From Kordiimonas marina (GTDB lineage: Bacteria; Pseudomonadota; Alphaproteobacteria; Sphingomonadales; Kordiimonadaceae): 64,000 nt of DNA. The notes below the pieces were generated by a model that saw only the letters and a list, made by a program, of their open reading frames with translations, searched no databases and had not been told where the DNA came from. Positions 51,842 through 60,961 of this stretch are shown piece after piece. A program made the position numbers and the translations under genes. Within the stretch, counting starts at the first letter, position 1; every line of letters begins with the position of its first letter. Location of the stretch: contig NZ_JAINDF010000002.1 of NCBI RefSeq assembly GCF_023006325.1, positions 434,001 to 498,000 on the forward strand, read 5' to 3'.

Positions 51842-53743
51842 ATGTTGCGTATGGTCGTGTGGATGCGGTGGAGTGTGCTTGTGGGGCTCATGGTCTGGGC
51901 CTCCGTGCCCGCGCGCGCCACAGGCGATCCCAAGCTCCTCACTGAACTGACCCGCCCGGCGCTTTATGCCGCGGTGTCGCTATCATCCGACGGGCATTAT
52001 CTCGCTGCGCTCAAGCGTAAGGGCGACCAGCAGGCGCTGGTGGTCTGGAATGCGGCCAAGAAACCGGAAAGCGCCGATGTGCTGCCCTATGACCGGGCGG
52101 AGCTTAACTGGCTGGCCTGGGTCGGCGGTGGGCGGCTGCTGATCTCGCTCAATGAACATGGGCTCGTGCTCTATGACGCCCATATCGGCCGCCTGCGCCC
52201 GCTCATTGAACACGGCGGCCCGCGGCCTGAGGACCTGCCACCGGTGCTGCTCTCCGCCTTGCCGGATGACCCGACCACCATCCTGATGCAGTGGGAGGAT
52301 GACGCGGTTGAAGGCTACCCGGCGGTCTACCGGGTCAATGCCGTCACCGGCGAAAGCCGCAAGGTGGTCAGCGCCTGGAAACCGGTGATCCGCTGGTGGG
52401 CGTCGCCCAGCGGGCAGGTGGCCTTGGGGGAAGGCTTCCGCGGGCGGCGGCAGCTTCTCTACAGCCGTCAGGCCGACGGCAGCTGGCGCAAGATCGCCGA
52501 TCATGACTATTTCAAGGACCCGCCCCTGGATGTGCTGGCGGTTGAGGCGGGCGGGGCGACCGCGCTGGTGCTGTCGGGCCACGCCAGCAACACCCGCGAG
52601 CTTTGGCGCATGAATATCCGCTCGGGCACCATGCTCCAGAAGCTGGCGGGCGATGGCCGCTTCGATATGGCGGCGGCGATCCTCGACCCGGAAACCGACC
52701 TGGCGGTGGGCGCCTCCTTCACCGCCGACGGCACCCGGGAGATCATCTGGCAGGGCAATACGCGCCGCCAGCTTTCGACGGTTGCGGGCCGCCTGGGTGT
52801 CCATCACCTGGGGCTGTTCGGCTCCAGCCGGGATGGCAGACGGGAGCTTTATCACAGCTATAACCCCAGGGGGCCGATCCGCTATTATCTCTATGACCGG
52901 GACGCGGACACACTGAACGCCATCCCGCACGACACAGCGGAGGATAGCTGGCCCGCGCCCAAGGAGAGTGGCGTGTGGATCCCCGTCGGCAAGAAGGGGC
53001 AGCAGCAAATGCACGCCGTCCTCAGCGTGCCGAAGGACGGGGCGACGGGCCGGGCGGTGGTGCTGGTCCATGGCGGGCCGGTCAGCCGGGCGTCGGTGGG
53101 CTATGATCCGCTTGTCACCTGGCTCACCGCGGCGGGATACACGGTGCTGCAGCCCAACTTCCGCGGCTCCAGCGGCTTCGGCGAGGCCTGGCGCCGCGCG
53201 GGCTACGGTGAATGGGGCCGTGACATGCAGGATGATGTCCGCACCGCGGGCGAATGGCTGGTGAAGACCGGCCGGGCAAAGGCAGGCAGCCTGTGCGTGA
53301 TGGGCGGCTCCTACGGCGGCTATGCGGCGCTGATGTCCTCGATCAAGGATTATGACCTTTATGCCTGCGCGGTCAGCCTCAATGGCGTGACGTCCATCCC
53401 GCACCTGATCGCGTTTCTGGAAAAGCACCGCTTTTACAAGCTGACGGTGCCGCGCATCCGCGGCCATCAGTCGGATTATGTGCTCAGCCGCCTGTCGCCG
53501 CTTTACCGCGCCAGCCTGGTGCGCACCCCGGTGCTCATGCTTCATAGCACGGAGGATGGTAACGTGCCCTATGAGGAAGGGCGGCAGATGGCGCTGATGC
53601 TGCATAAATACCATAAGGATTTCAATTTCATCACGCTCAAGGGCGCCCGGCATCAACTGACGAAGCCTGAGGACCGCCGCACCTATTATCAGGCCGCGCT
53701 CGATTTCCTCGATGCCCATATCGGCCCGCACGCCCACGATTGA
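51842..53743 (+). CDS. Secreted S9 family peptidase (dipeptidyl/acylaminoacyl peptidase-like)
   Basis: 633 aa. A signal peptide ends near ARAT. The first ~380 residues form a propeller. The alpha/beta hydrolase domain has VVLVHGGPVSR, PNFRGSSGFGEAW, the nucleophile GGSYGGYAA, Asp in STEDGNV and His in GARHQLTK. This is the S9C/DPP-type arrangement. Periplasmic dipeptide or acyl-peptide release would feed the POT transporter encoded next. No clear ribosome site precedes the ATG at 51842. Confidence 0.9.
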   Translation: MLRMVVWMRWSVLVGLMVWASVPARATGDPKLLTELTRPALYAAVSLSSDGHYLAALKRKGDQQALVVWNAAKKPESADVLPYDRAELNWLAWVGGGRLLISLNEHGLVLYDAHIGRLRPLIEHGGPRPEDLPPVLLSALPDDPTTILMQWEDDAVEGYPAVYRVNAVTGESRKVVSAWKPVIRWWASPSGQVALGEGFRGRRQLLYSRQADGSWRKIADHDYFKDPPLDVLAVEAGGATALVLSGHASNTRELWRMNIRSGTMLQKLAGDGRFDMAAAILDPETDLAVGASFTADGTREIIWQGNTRRQLSTVAGRLGVHHLGLFGSSRDGRRELYHSYNPRGPIRYYLYDRDADTLNAIPHDTAEDSWPAPKESGVWIPVGKKGQQQMHAVLSVPKDGATGRAVVLVHGGPVSRASVGYDPLVTWLTAAGYTVLQPNFRGSSGFGEAWRRAGYGEWGRDMQDDVRTAGEWLVKTGRAKAGSLCVMGGSYGGYAALMSSIKDYDLYACAVSLNGVTSIPHLIAFLEKHRFYKLTVPRIRGHQSDYVLSRLSPLYRASLVRTPVLMLHSTEDGNVPYEEGRQMALMLHKYHKDFNFITLKGARHQLTKPEDRRTYYQAALDFLDAHIGPHAHD

Positions 53744-53926
53744 GCGGCAGCTGAAAGTCAGCCTGACATAAGCTCAGTTTGTCCGTGACATCAGAAAAAT
53801 GGCGGGGGTGGGCCAATTTTGCTTCCGCGCTTCGCCAATTTATGGTTTGTAAAGCGAAACACCCCGGCAAAAGGGGTGACGGGGAAGGCCGCAAGACGGC
53901 CCAAACATAAAGACCAAGGGGAAACA

Positions 53927-55465
53927 ATGACCGATACGGTTGATAAAACCGGTTCGCAAGAGCGCGAGCTCCTGGGCCATCCGATTGGCCTCGGCGTGCT
54001 GTTCATGACCGAAATGTGGGAGCGCTTCGCCTATTATGGCATGCGCGCCATCCTTATTCTCTATCTCACCAAGCACTTCCTGTTCGGCGCTTCCGAAGCC
54101 AGCCTGATCTATGGCGGCTACACCGGCCTCGTATACCTGCTGCCGATCCTTGGTGGCTATATGGCCGACCGGTATCTGGGCAGCCGCAAGGCAGTGGTTT
54201 ATGGCGGGCTGCTCTTGTCCATCGGCCAGCTGTTGCTGGCGGTCACCGGGGCACCGGCTGAGGATGTGAACGGCCATATCGTCAGGGACGGTTTCTATCT
54301 GAACCTGTTCTTCCTGGCGCTGGCGCTCAACATCGTGGGTGTCGGCTTCCTGAAGGCCAATATTTCCACCATCGTCGGCCAGCTTTATGGCCCGAAGGAT
54401 GCGCGCCGTGACGGCGGTTTCACCATCTTCTATATGGGCATCAACCTTGGGTCGCTGTTCGCCACGATGCTGGTGGGCTATGCCGGGGAAGCCTGGGGCT
54501 GGAACTATGGCTTCGCCATCGCCGGTATCGGGATGCTGCTTGGCCTCGTGATCTTCCTTGTGGGGCAGCCGCTTCTGGAAGGCCGTGCCGACCCGCCGAG
54601 CGAAGCGCTCAAGGAAAAGGTCGCCGGTTTCCTGACCAAGGAATATCTCATTTATTTCGTTGGTCTCGTCCTCGTCGCCGTCATGTGGAAAGTCGTCCAG
54701 TACCAGAATGTGGTTGGTCAATCGCTGACCTTCATCGGCCTTGCCATGCTGGTGGTCATCATCGGTTACGGCTTCATGCGCGGCGGCAAGGTTGGCCGTG
54801 AGCGCCTCTTGGTGGCCTGTGTGCTGATCTTCGTACAGCCCTTCTTCTGGGCGCTCTTTGAACAGCAGGGCTCCAGCCTGACGCTGCTGGCTGACCAGCA
54901 GTTCGATCTCGATGTCTTTGGCTTCCATTTCTTTGCCTCGCAGGTTCAGACCATGAACCCGGTCTTCATCGTGGTGTTCGCCCCGGTGTTCGCCTGGTTC
55001 TGGAGTGCGCTGTCACGGCGCGGGTGGGAACCGTCCACCCCGGCTAAATTCGCCCTCGGGATGCTGATTGTCGGCCTCGGCTATGTGGCGCTGGCTTTCG
55101 GCCTCGGCCTTCAGGACGGTCCGAACCGCAGCTTCTTCTGGATGGTCGTTATCTACCTGGCCATGACCTGGGGTGAGCTGTGCCTCAGCCCGGTTGGCCT
55201 GTCGATGGTGACCAAGCTGGCGATGCCGGAAATCGTCGGCCTCGTTATGGGTACCTGGTTCCTGTTTACCTCGCTGGGTAACTGGGCCGCGGGCAAGATT
55301 TCGTCGCTCATCGGGACGGATGGTCCTCACAGTATGGCTGACAAGCTGGATGTTCCGGCCACGATGCATATGTACAACAGCATTGGCCTGTTCGCGATTG
55401 GCGTTGGCGTGTTCCTTCTCGTCATCACCCCGATCCTGAAGAAGGGGATGCACGGGGTACACTAA
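53927..55465 (+). CDS. Proton-dependent oligopeptide transporter, POT/PTR2 family
   Basis: 512 aa from the ATG at 53927 with AAGGGGAAA in front. ERFAYYGMRAILILYL carries the POT ExxERFxYYG motif, and GGYMADRYLGSRKAV is the family loop motif; GKISSL lies in the last third. About 14 membrane helices are seen. It imports di- and tripeptides with protons across the inner membrane. It is 183 bases after the S9 peptidase gene, which would supply such peptides. Confidence 0.94.
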   Translation: MTDTVDKTGSQERELLGHPIGLGVLFMTEMWERFAYYGMRAILILYLTKHFLFGASEASLIYGGYTGLVYLLPILGGYMADRYLGSRKAVVYGGLLLSIGQLLLAVTGAPAEDVNGHIVRDGFYLNLFFLALALNIVGVGFLKANISTIVGQLYGPKDARRDGGFTIFYMGINLGSLFATMLVGYAGEAWGWNYGFAIAGIGMLLGLVIFLVGQPLLEGRADPPSEALKEKVAGFLTKEYLIYFVGLVLVAVMWKVVQYQNVVGQSLTFIGLAMLVVIIGYGFMRGGKVGRERLLVACVLIFVQPFFWALFEQQGSSLTLLADQQFDLDVFGFHFFASQVQTMNPVFIVVFAPVFAWFWSALSRRGWEPSTPAKFALGMLIVGLGYVALAFGLGLQDGPNRSFFWMVVIYLAMTWGELCLSPVGLSMVTKLAMPEIVGLVMGTWFLFTSLGNWAAGKISSLIGTDGPHSMADKLDVPATMHMYNSIGLFAIGVGVFLLVITPILKKGMHGVH

Positions 55466-55515
55466 GCCCCGTTTGATATTCAGGCTGGTCTTCAGGCCGA
55501 CCTTCGGAAACAAAG

Positions 55516-55544
55516 AAAGCCCGGCAGGTGACTGCCGGGCTTTT
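55516..55544 (+). terminator. Rho-independent terminator of the POT transporter gene
   Basis: AAAGCCCGGCAG at 55516-55527 pairs with CTGCCGGGCTTT at 55532-55543 around GTGA, followed by TTTTGCTTTG. It lies 50 bases after the stop codon. Confidence 0.9.
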
Positions 55545-55573
55545 GCTTTGAAGGGGGCGAATGCGGCGCACCC

Positions 55574-56365
55574 TTAAGGCCGGGTTGCGATCGGCCCTTC
55601 ATGCACGCGGCCTGTACTCTCGCGGTATTCCGGCGACAGTGACTTGAGGTAGGCGATGATATCGGCCCGGTCGGATGGTTTGCCGAGCTTCTTGAACGCC
55701 AGGTGCGAGCCTTGCCCGAAGGGCTTTTTCTCGGTCATGAAGCTGTTGAGCGTTTCGGGTGTCCAGAAACCGCCATGCTCCTTGAGGCGCGCGCTATAGT
55801 GGAAGCCCGGCGCGCTGGCGACAGGGCGGCCAACCACGCCATAGAGGTTGGGGCCGATCTTGTTTTTCGCCCCGGCTTCATAGCTGTGGCAAACCGTGCA
55901 GGGCCGGAACAGCTTTTGCCCGCGCACCGGGTCACCCTTGTCCAGAATCTGGCTGATCAGGCTGGGGGATACCGGCGGGGCCTTGTGCGCCTGTACGGCT
56001 TCAAGCCAGGCGATCAGGTCTTCCCGGTCATGCGGGTTCAAAAGGCCCTTGAAGGTCATGTGCGTGCCCTTGACCGCCATCTGCGGCCGGGCGAGGAAAC
56101 GGTCCAGCTTCTTGACTGTCCAAATGCCGCCCTCGGCAGACAGCGCCGGGCTATAGTCGAAGCCAGGCATTGACGCGATTCGGCGGCCGATGATGTTATG
56201 AAGGTTGGGGCCATAAATGGTCCTGCCGCCCTTGGTCAGGGTATGGCAGTTGGCGCACTGCATGAAGATACTTTGCCCACGTTCGGTACGGGGTGTGGCC
56301 TCAGCAGACGCAAGCCCCATGGCAAGGGCCAAGCCGCTCAATGATATGATAGTTTTCAGTCGCAA
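55574..56365 (-). CDS. Two-domain (diheme) class I cytochrome c
   Basis: 263 aa from a TTG behind GAGGTAG. After a signal peptide come two tandem cytochrome c2-like domains with heme sites CANCH (about residues 37-41) and CTVCH (about 155-159). Each is followed by the same pattern, GPNLHNIIGRR and GPNLYGVVGRP, and an M-containing segment. The domains are clearly duplicated. It should carry electrons in the periplasm. It stands alone, divergent from the amidohydrolase pair. Confidence 0.9.
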   Translation of the reverse strand: MRLKTIISLSGLALAMGLASAEATPRTERGQSIFMQCANCHTLTKGGRTIYGPNLHNIIGRRIASMPGFDYSPALSAEGGIWTVKKLDRFLARPQMAVKGTHMTFKGLLNPHDREDLIAWLEAVQAHKAPPVSPSLISQILDKGDPVRGQKLFRPCTVCHSYEAGAKNKIGPNLYGVVGRPVASAPGFHYSARLKEHGGFWTPETLNSFMTEKKPFGQGSHLAFKKLGKPSDRADIIAYLKSLSPEYRESTGRVHEGPIATRP

Positions 56366-56714
56366 CTCACTACCTCAGCTACCTTGCGACCCCCAGGCAA
56401 CCTCTCTCGTCCCGTATATAGGGATGGACTGCCAAATTTCCAGTGCTTGCCACCTCTCTCGGCAAGAGGCCTGAGCGGCCTTTCACGGGGACGTACCATG
56501 TCAGGTCTCAGTTAACAACGGGTGAATCTGTGCCGGTGGTGCAGATATCCTTAGAATGTCATCCCTTTTGTGAGGGACTTTCATGAAACCGGGGTTTCAC
56601 GTTTATGTTATTTTCGTCAAACTTTGTGGCGGGGACTAGTGACAAGTCAGCCGCGTGGCTGCTAGGCTCGCGCGGCCTCTGCCTGGTGGGCGGCAGAGTA
56701 TGGGAGATTATGCA
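56366..56714. promoter_or_regulatory. Divergent promoter region with a dyad, cytochrome c / amidohydrolases
   Basis: 349 bases without a gene. The dyad TGAAACC-GG-GGTTTCA at 56584-56599 could be an operator for the amidohydrolase pair; an AT-rich segment (TTATGTTATTTTCG) follows it, suitable for a promoter. No regulator gene is near. Confidence 0.45.
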
Positions 56715-58148
56715 ATGAGGACAACAAACAACAGGGGCCGCCGGCTCCTCGCTGGTCTTGCTGTTGCCGCACTCGGTTTGAGTGTCGCGGCATGCCAGCC
56801 GAGCGAGAAGCAAGGGGCCCATGTAAGCATCAACCGGGATCCGTTCCCGTCAACCTACACACCGCTGCCGAGCAAGGCGACGCTGATCACCAACGTCACG
56901 CTTCTTGACGGTAAAGGTGGTGAAATTGACGGCGCATCGATCCTTCTGGACGGCGGCAAGATCAAGGCCTTCGGCAAGGACGTAACCGCCCCTGATGGCG
57001 CCGACGTCATTGACGGCAAGGGCCGCTGGGTTACCCCCGGTATCATCGACGTACACAGCCATCTGGGCGTCTACCCCAGCCCGGGCGTGCGCTCCATGTC
57101 GGACGGCAACGAAGTCGGTGATCCGGTTACCGCGGACGTGTGGGCCGAGCATTCGGTCTGGCCGCAGGACGCCGGTTTTATCCGCGCAATGGCAGGCGGG
57201 GTTACTTCGCTTGAAATCCTGCCGGGCTCCGCGAACCTGTTCGGGGGCCGTTCGGTGGTTCTGAAAAACGTTCCGGGCCGCACGGTTCAGGACATGAAAT
57301 TCCCGGGTGCCCCGTATGGCCTTAAAATGGCCTGTGGTGAAAACCCGAAACGCGTTTACGGCGAAGGCAAAAACTCGCCCGCGCACCGTCCGTCGACCCT
57401 GATGGGCGATGTGGCCGGGTACCGCCAGGCCTGGGCCGACGCCCAAGCCTACCAGCGCAAGTGGGACAAGTATGAGCGCGACTATGCGGCCGGCAAGGAC
57501 GTCCTGCCGCCGAAGCGCGACCTCAAGCTTGATACGCTGGCCGGTGTTCTGCGCGGTGATATCCGTGTGCAGATGCACTGCTACCGCGCCGATGAAATGG
57601 CCGTGATGATGGATGTGATGAAGGAATTCCATTATAAGATCGCCGCGTTCCACCATGCCACGGAAGCCTACAAGATCGCTGACAAGCTCAAGGAAAACGG
57701 CGTCTGCGCCGCCATGTGGGCTGACTGGTGGGGCTTCAAGATGGAAGCCTATGACAGCATCCGCGAAAACATTCCGTTCGTCGCCAAGGCCGGGGCCTGC
57801 GCGATGATCCACTCGGATGACCCGTACGGTATCCAGCGCCTGAACCAGGAAGTGGCCAAGACGCTGGCGGACGGCAACAAGGTTGGGCTGGGCATTACCA
57901 AGGCCGAGGCCTGGGAATGGCTGTCGCTCAACCCCGCCAAGGCGCTCGGGATCGACAAGGAAACCGGCACCATCGAAGTTGGCAAGGATGCCGACGTCGT
58001 TCTGTGGTCGGGTGATCCGTTCAGCGTTTACACCAAAGCCGACAAGACCTTCGTCGACGGCGCCCTCGTTTGGGACCGCCATGACAAGGCGCATCAGCCG
58101 ATCGTCGATTTCGAACTCGGCCAGCCCGGTGAAGGAGACGTGAAATGA
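56715..58148 (+). CDS. Amidohydrolase lipoprotein with intact metal site
   Basis: 477 aa from the ATG at 56715. The lipobox VAAC makes it a periplasmic lipoprotein. The imidazolonepropionase/prolidase-like amidohydrolase fold is shown by TPGIIDVHSHLG (HxH), then QMHCYRADE, AAFHHATEAY and MIHSDDPYG, which provide the remaining metal ligands. GKDADVVLWSGDPF is the usual end. Its substrate is probably a peptide or cyclic amide. Its stop overlaps the start of the next, related gene (ATGA). Confidence 0.9.
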   Translation: MRTTNNRGRRLLAGLAVAALGLSVAACQPSEKQGAHVSINRDPFPSTYTPLPSKATLITNVTLLDGKGGEIDGASILLDGGKIKAFGKDVTAPDGADVIDGKGRWVTPGIIDVHSHLGVYPSPGVRSMSDGNEVGDPVTADVWAEHSVWPQDAGFIRAMAGGVTSLEILPGSANLFGGRSVVLKNVPGRTVQDMKFPGAPYGLKMACGENPKRVYGEGKNSPAHRPSTLMGDVAGYRQAWADAQAYQRKWDKYERDYAAGKDVLPPKRDLKLDTLAGVLRGDIRVQMHCYRADEMAVMMDVMKEFHYKIAAFHHATEAYKIADKLKENGVCAAMWADWWGFKMEAYDSIRENIPFVAKAGACAMIHSDDPYGIQRLNQEVAKTLADGNKVGLGITKAEAWEWLSLNPAKALGIDKETGTIEVGKDADVVLWSGDPFSVYTKADKTFVDGALVWDRHDKAHQPIVDFELGQPGEGDVK

Positions 58149-59407
58149 GCATTCTGAAATCTCTGATGGGCGTTTCGCTTGCGGCCGTTATGGCCACCAC
58201 CGCACACGCCGAAAACATCGCCATCACCGGCGGCACGGCCTTCACCGATGGCGGTAAGGGCAAGGTGGAAAATGCCACCGTGCTGATCGCTGACGGCAAG
58301 GTGGTTTCGGTCACCGCAGGCGGCGACGTGCCGGGCGGGTACCGCACGGTCGATGCCAAGGGCAAGTGGGTCACCACGGGCTTCATGGTGTCCTCGACCC
58401 AGCTTGGTCTCGGTGAGATCGAACTGTCGGGTGACCTCGACGATGCCCGTGCCGACAAGGCACAGCACACCATCGGCCTTGATCCGATCAACGGCTTCAA
58501 CCCCGATACCACGCTGATCCCGATCACCCGCATCGAGGGCGTGACCCGCGCGGTCGTGCACCTGACGGGCGGCAAGGACATGTGGATGGGCCAGGGCATG
58601 GTGATCGACCTCGGGGACGAGGCGGACCAGATCAACCGTGATCCGGCTTTCATCGGCCTCAATGTCACGGCCTGGGGCGCGCGCTCCGGCGGTGGTAGCC
58701 GTCCGGCCATGTGGGATGCCATCTACAGCAAGCTGGATGCGGCTGACCCGCGGGGCAAGAAGGCTGACAAGAAGGACGAAAAGGCCAAGAAGGATGTCGA
58801 CGCCCTGGCGCTTGAGCGTCTGTTCGCCCATAAGGAGTCGCTGCTTGTCGCGGCAAACCGCAAGGCGGACATCCTGAAGGTTATCGGCCTGAAGGAACGC
58901 TACGGCTTTGATGTCATCCTCATTGGCGGTGACGAAGCCTGGCGCGTGGCCGACAAGCTGGCAGCCGCCAAGGTCCCGGTTGTCCTCAACCCGATGGAGA
59001 ACCTGCCGGACAGCTTTGACGACCTCGCCGCTACCGGTACCAACGCAGCCCGCCTGACCAAGGCGGGTGTGACGGTCGCGTTCGTGGGGCCTGATACCCA
59101 CAATGCGCGTAACGTCGTGCAGGCGGCCGGTAACGCCGTTGCCATGGGCATGAGCTGGGCTGACGCCGTTGATGCGCTCACGGTTAACCCCGCGAAGATC
59201 TTCGGTATCGACAAAAGCTACGGCACGCTCACCAAAGGCAAGGATGCCGACGTGGTGGTGTGGGACGGTGACCCGCTTGAAGTGATGTCCAGCCCGGATG
59301 CGCTTTTCATCAAGGGTGAGCAGGTTGCGCTCAAGTCCCGCCAGACCGAGCTTCGGGACCGCTATATCAAGCTTGTCCGTTCGCCCGAATACCGGCGCCC
59401 CAAATAA
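58145..59407 (+). CDS. Amidohydrolase-like protein lacking the HxH metal motif
   Basis: 420 aa with a signal peptide (SLMGVSLAAVMATTAHA). It is a clear relative of the previous protein: opening TGGTAFTDGGKGKVENATV, end KGKDADVVVWDGDPLEVM. Where the metal HxH should be it reads TGFMVSSTQLG, and the central histidines are largely replaced. It carries a lysine/aspartate-rich insert (KKADKKDEKAKKD). It may be a non-catalytic partner that forms a heterodimer with the first protein. The four-base overlap and a strong ribosome site support coupled, balanced expression. Confidence 0.87.
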   Translation: MSILKSLMGVSLAAVMATTAHAENIAITGGTAFTDGGKGKVENATVLIADGKVVSVTAGGDVPGGYRTVDAKGKWVTTGFMVSSTQLGLGEIELSGDLDDARADKAQHTIGLDPINGFNPDTTLIPITRIEGVTRAVVHLTGGKDMWMGQGMVIDLGDEADQINRDPAFIGLNVTAWGARSGGGSRPAMWDAIYSKLDAADPRGKKADKKDEKAKKDVDALALERLFAHKESLLVAANRKADILKVIGLKERYGFDVILIGGDEAWRVADKLAAAKVPVVLNPMENLPDSFDDLAATGTNAARLTKAGVTVAFVGPDTHNARNVVQAAGNAVAMGMSWADAVDALTVNPAKIFGIDKSYGTLTKGKDADVVVWDGDPLEVMSSPDALFIKGEQVALKSRQTELRDRYIKLVRSPEYRRPK

Positions 59408-59432
59408 GGTTCAGCCCATATCGCTGAAGACG

Positions 59433-59461
59433 AAAGCCGGGGTCCTGCCCCGGCTTTTTTT
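59433..59461 (+). terminator. Rho-independent terminator of the amidohydrolase pair
   Basis: AAAGCCGGGG at 59433-59442 pairs with CCCCGGCTTT at 59448-59457 around TCCTG and is followed by four more T. It is 26 bases after the stop codon. Confidence 0.92.
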
Positions 59462-59513
59462 ATCGCGGGGAAAAGGCGCCGGATGAGCGCCGAAGGCAGA
59501 AAGAAGACACGAC

Positions 59514-60020
59514 ATGACACTGGAACTCAAACCGATCACGGATGACGAGCTGGAGGCCTTCTGGGACCATCTGAACGACCCCACCATCGCGGTGATGGCG
59601 GGAACCGTGCCGCACCCGGTCACGCTCAAATGGACCGCAGAACGGGTCGCGCGCCGCCGGGCCGAGGAAGCCGAGGGCAAAGCCGCCCAGCGCGGGCTTT
59701 ATGAAGACGGCGTGCTGGTGGGCGATGTCAGCTATTTTACGGGTGAGGACGGCGACAAGGAAATCGGCTATGCCATCAACCGCGCGCACCGGGGCCGGGG
59801 GCTGGCGACCATTGCGGCCAGGCTGGCGGTGGACCTCCTGCGCGACCATGGCCACACTGGGCCGATCTACGCGGGCTACGCCAAGGATAACCCGGCGTCG
59901 GGCCGGGTGCTGGAAAAGGTCGGCTTCACCCGTTGCGGCGAAGGGCTGGTGCCGTCCATGGGGCGGGAGGAAGCCATGCCGCTCTGGCGCGTTGTCTACA
60001 CGGAGCCTGAGCAGGCATAA
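59514..60020 (+). CDS. GNAT-family N-acetyltransferase (RimJ/RimL-like)
   Basis: 168 aa. IGYAINRAHRGRGLATIAARLA is the acetyl-CoA-binding motif A, and NPASGRVLEKVGFTRCGEG is the RimJ/RimL-type motif B. It acetylates an amino group of a protein, antibiotic or small molecule; the acceptor is unknown. It converges on the membrane protein gene with a 6-base gap and begins after a terminator, so it has its own promoter. Confidence 0.88.
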   Translation: MTLELKPITDDELEAFWDHLNDPTIAVMAGTVPHPVTLKWTAERVARRRAEEAEGKAAQRGLYEDGVLVGDVSYFTGEDGDKEIGYAINRAHRGRGLATIAARLAVDLLRDHGHTGPIYAGYAKDNPASGRVLEKVGFTRCGEGLVPSMGREEAMPLWRVVYTEPEQA

Positions 60021-60026
60021 CCAGCC

Positions 60027-60629
60027 TCAGTGAAGGCTGGGCGGCTGACGCTCGGCCTTCGTCTTCCGACCCATGCGGTAGGCGCTGATACGGAGGGCGA
60101 GGGCCGCCGCGCAGAGGAGCAGCATCCAGGCGCGGTCCACCGGCGCGAAGGCGGCGACGGTCAGGAAGACAGCCCACAGCACATAGCTGCCGGTCTTGTG
60201 AAGGCGCTTCCAGCGTTTGGCGCCGAGTGCGCGCACCGCCGCGTTGTTGGAGGTCAACACCATCAGGCCAAGGAAGCTATAAGCCACGCCGCCGCCGATC
60301 AGGAACGCCAGCGGCTTGGTGTCGTTTGTCATCATCAGGTTCGACAGCACGAACACAAGGTGCGCGCCCATCACCATGGCGAAGCTGAGGCCGATATAAC
60401 GGCGGTTGCGCACAAGGAAGCGTGTCGTCGGCGTCGGCGCGACCCGCGCGAGCGAGGACGCGGTGAAGACGAACCAGAACAGGATGAAGCCCGCCGCGGC
60501 CGTCGGCGCCATCAGTGTATCGAGCGCCAGCACATAAGCGCCCGCGCTTGAAATGGCGCTCATCACCGCCGCAGCCAGGAACAGCGCGATCGGGATCATC
60601 AGTCTCTTGCCGTCGAACAGCATCAGCAT
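60027..60629 (-). CDS. Ferric-reductase-like (MsrQ/YedZ-type) heme membrane protein
   Basis: 200 aa from the ATG at 60629, behind AGAGAGGA. Five to six membrane helices are seen. RRYIGLSFAMVMGAHLVFVL and KRWKRLHKTGSYVLW place histidines as in heme-binding ferric reductase-like domains. It could be the membrane part of an electron-transfer system, but no MsrP or FAD domain gene is adjacent. A 3 x 13-bp direct repeat lies just upstream. Confidence 0.72.
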   Translation of the reverse strand: MLMLFDGKRLMIPIALFLAAAVMSAISSAGAYVLALDTLMAPTAAAGFILFWFVFTASSLARVAPTPTTRFLVRNRRYIGLSFAMVMGAHLVFVLSNLMMTNDTKPLAFLIGGGVAYSFLGLMVLTSNNAAVRALGAKRWKRLHKTGSYVLWAVFLTVAAFAPVDRAWMLLLCAAALALRISAYRMGRKTKAERQPPSLH

Positions 60630-60645
60630 GGGGTGGTCCTCTCTA

Positions 60646-60684
60646 GCCCGTGTTTTTGGCCCGTGTTTTTGGTCCGTGTTTTTG
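60646..60684. repeat. Three tandem 13-bp repeats upstream of the heme membrane protein gene
   Basis: GCCCGTGTTTTTG occurs at 60646-60658 and 60659-60671, and a one-base variant at 60672-60684. On the minus strand they read CAAAAACACGGGC. They lie 17 bases upstream of the start codon of the minus-strand gene, in its leader or promoter, and may be a variable tract or a binding array. Confidence 0.85.
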
Positions 60685-60767
60685 ACCCCGGGTGATTTGG
60701 CGCGATGCTAGCACAGGCGCAGGCACGGCCGAATGCGGCATGATGACCGCCGGATCATAAATCGGAT

Positions 60768-60796
60768 TTGCCGATTAATGTCAGCGTTTCTATCCG
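60768..60796 (+). promoter_or_regulatory. Candidate promoter for the small RNA
   Basis: TTGCCG at 60768-60773 and TATCCG at 60791-60796 are 17 bases apart. The -35 box overlaps a dyad AATCGG-ATTTG-CCGATT (60760-60776). Transcription would begin near 60801-60804. Confidence 0.45.
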
Positions 60797-60800
60797 TTGG

Positions 60801-60945
60801 ACCAGATGCCTGCGCGGGTCTAGCCTGAAGACTACCATATACCCAAGGTACCCTCGCGGCTTCCGGTTTGCGTGCCTGCGACCGGGGAGCCGACTTCCGC
60901 CACCGGCCCATTGGGGTTCGCCAGGGCTGGTGGCGGTTTCTTTTT
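60801..60945 (+). ncRNA. Candidate small RNA (~145 nt) ending in a strong terminator
   Basis: No plus-strand gene is present here, yet a plus-strand terminator stands at 60897-60945: CCGCCACC and GCCC pair with GGGC and GGTGGCGG, followed by TTTCTTTTT. Just before it is a second strong hairpin, CGGCTTCCGGT...ACCGGGGAGCCG (60857-60892). A promoter-like pair lies upstream. The size and two 3' hairpins fit a trans-acting or 6S-type RNA, but I do not recognise a known family. It lies in the gap between two minus-strand genes. Confidence 0.5.
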
Positions 60946-60961
60946 GTGTGGGGCAGGGGCG

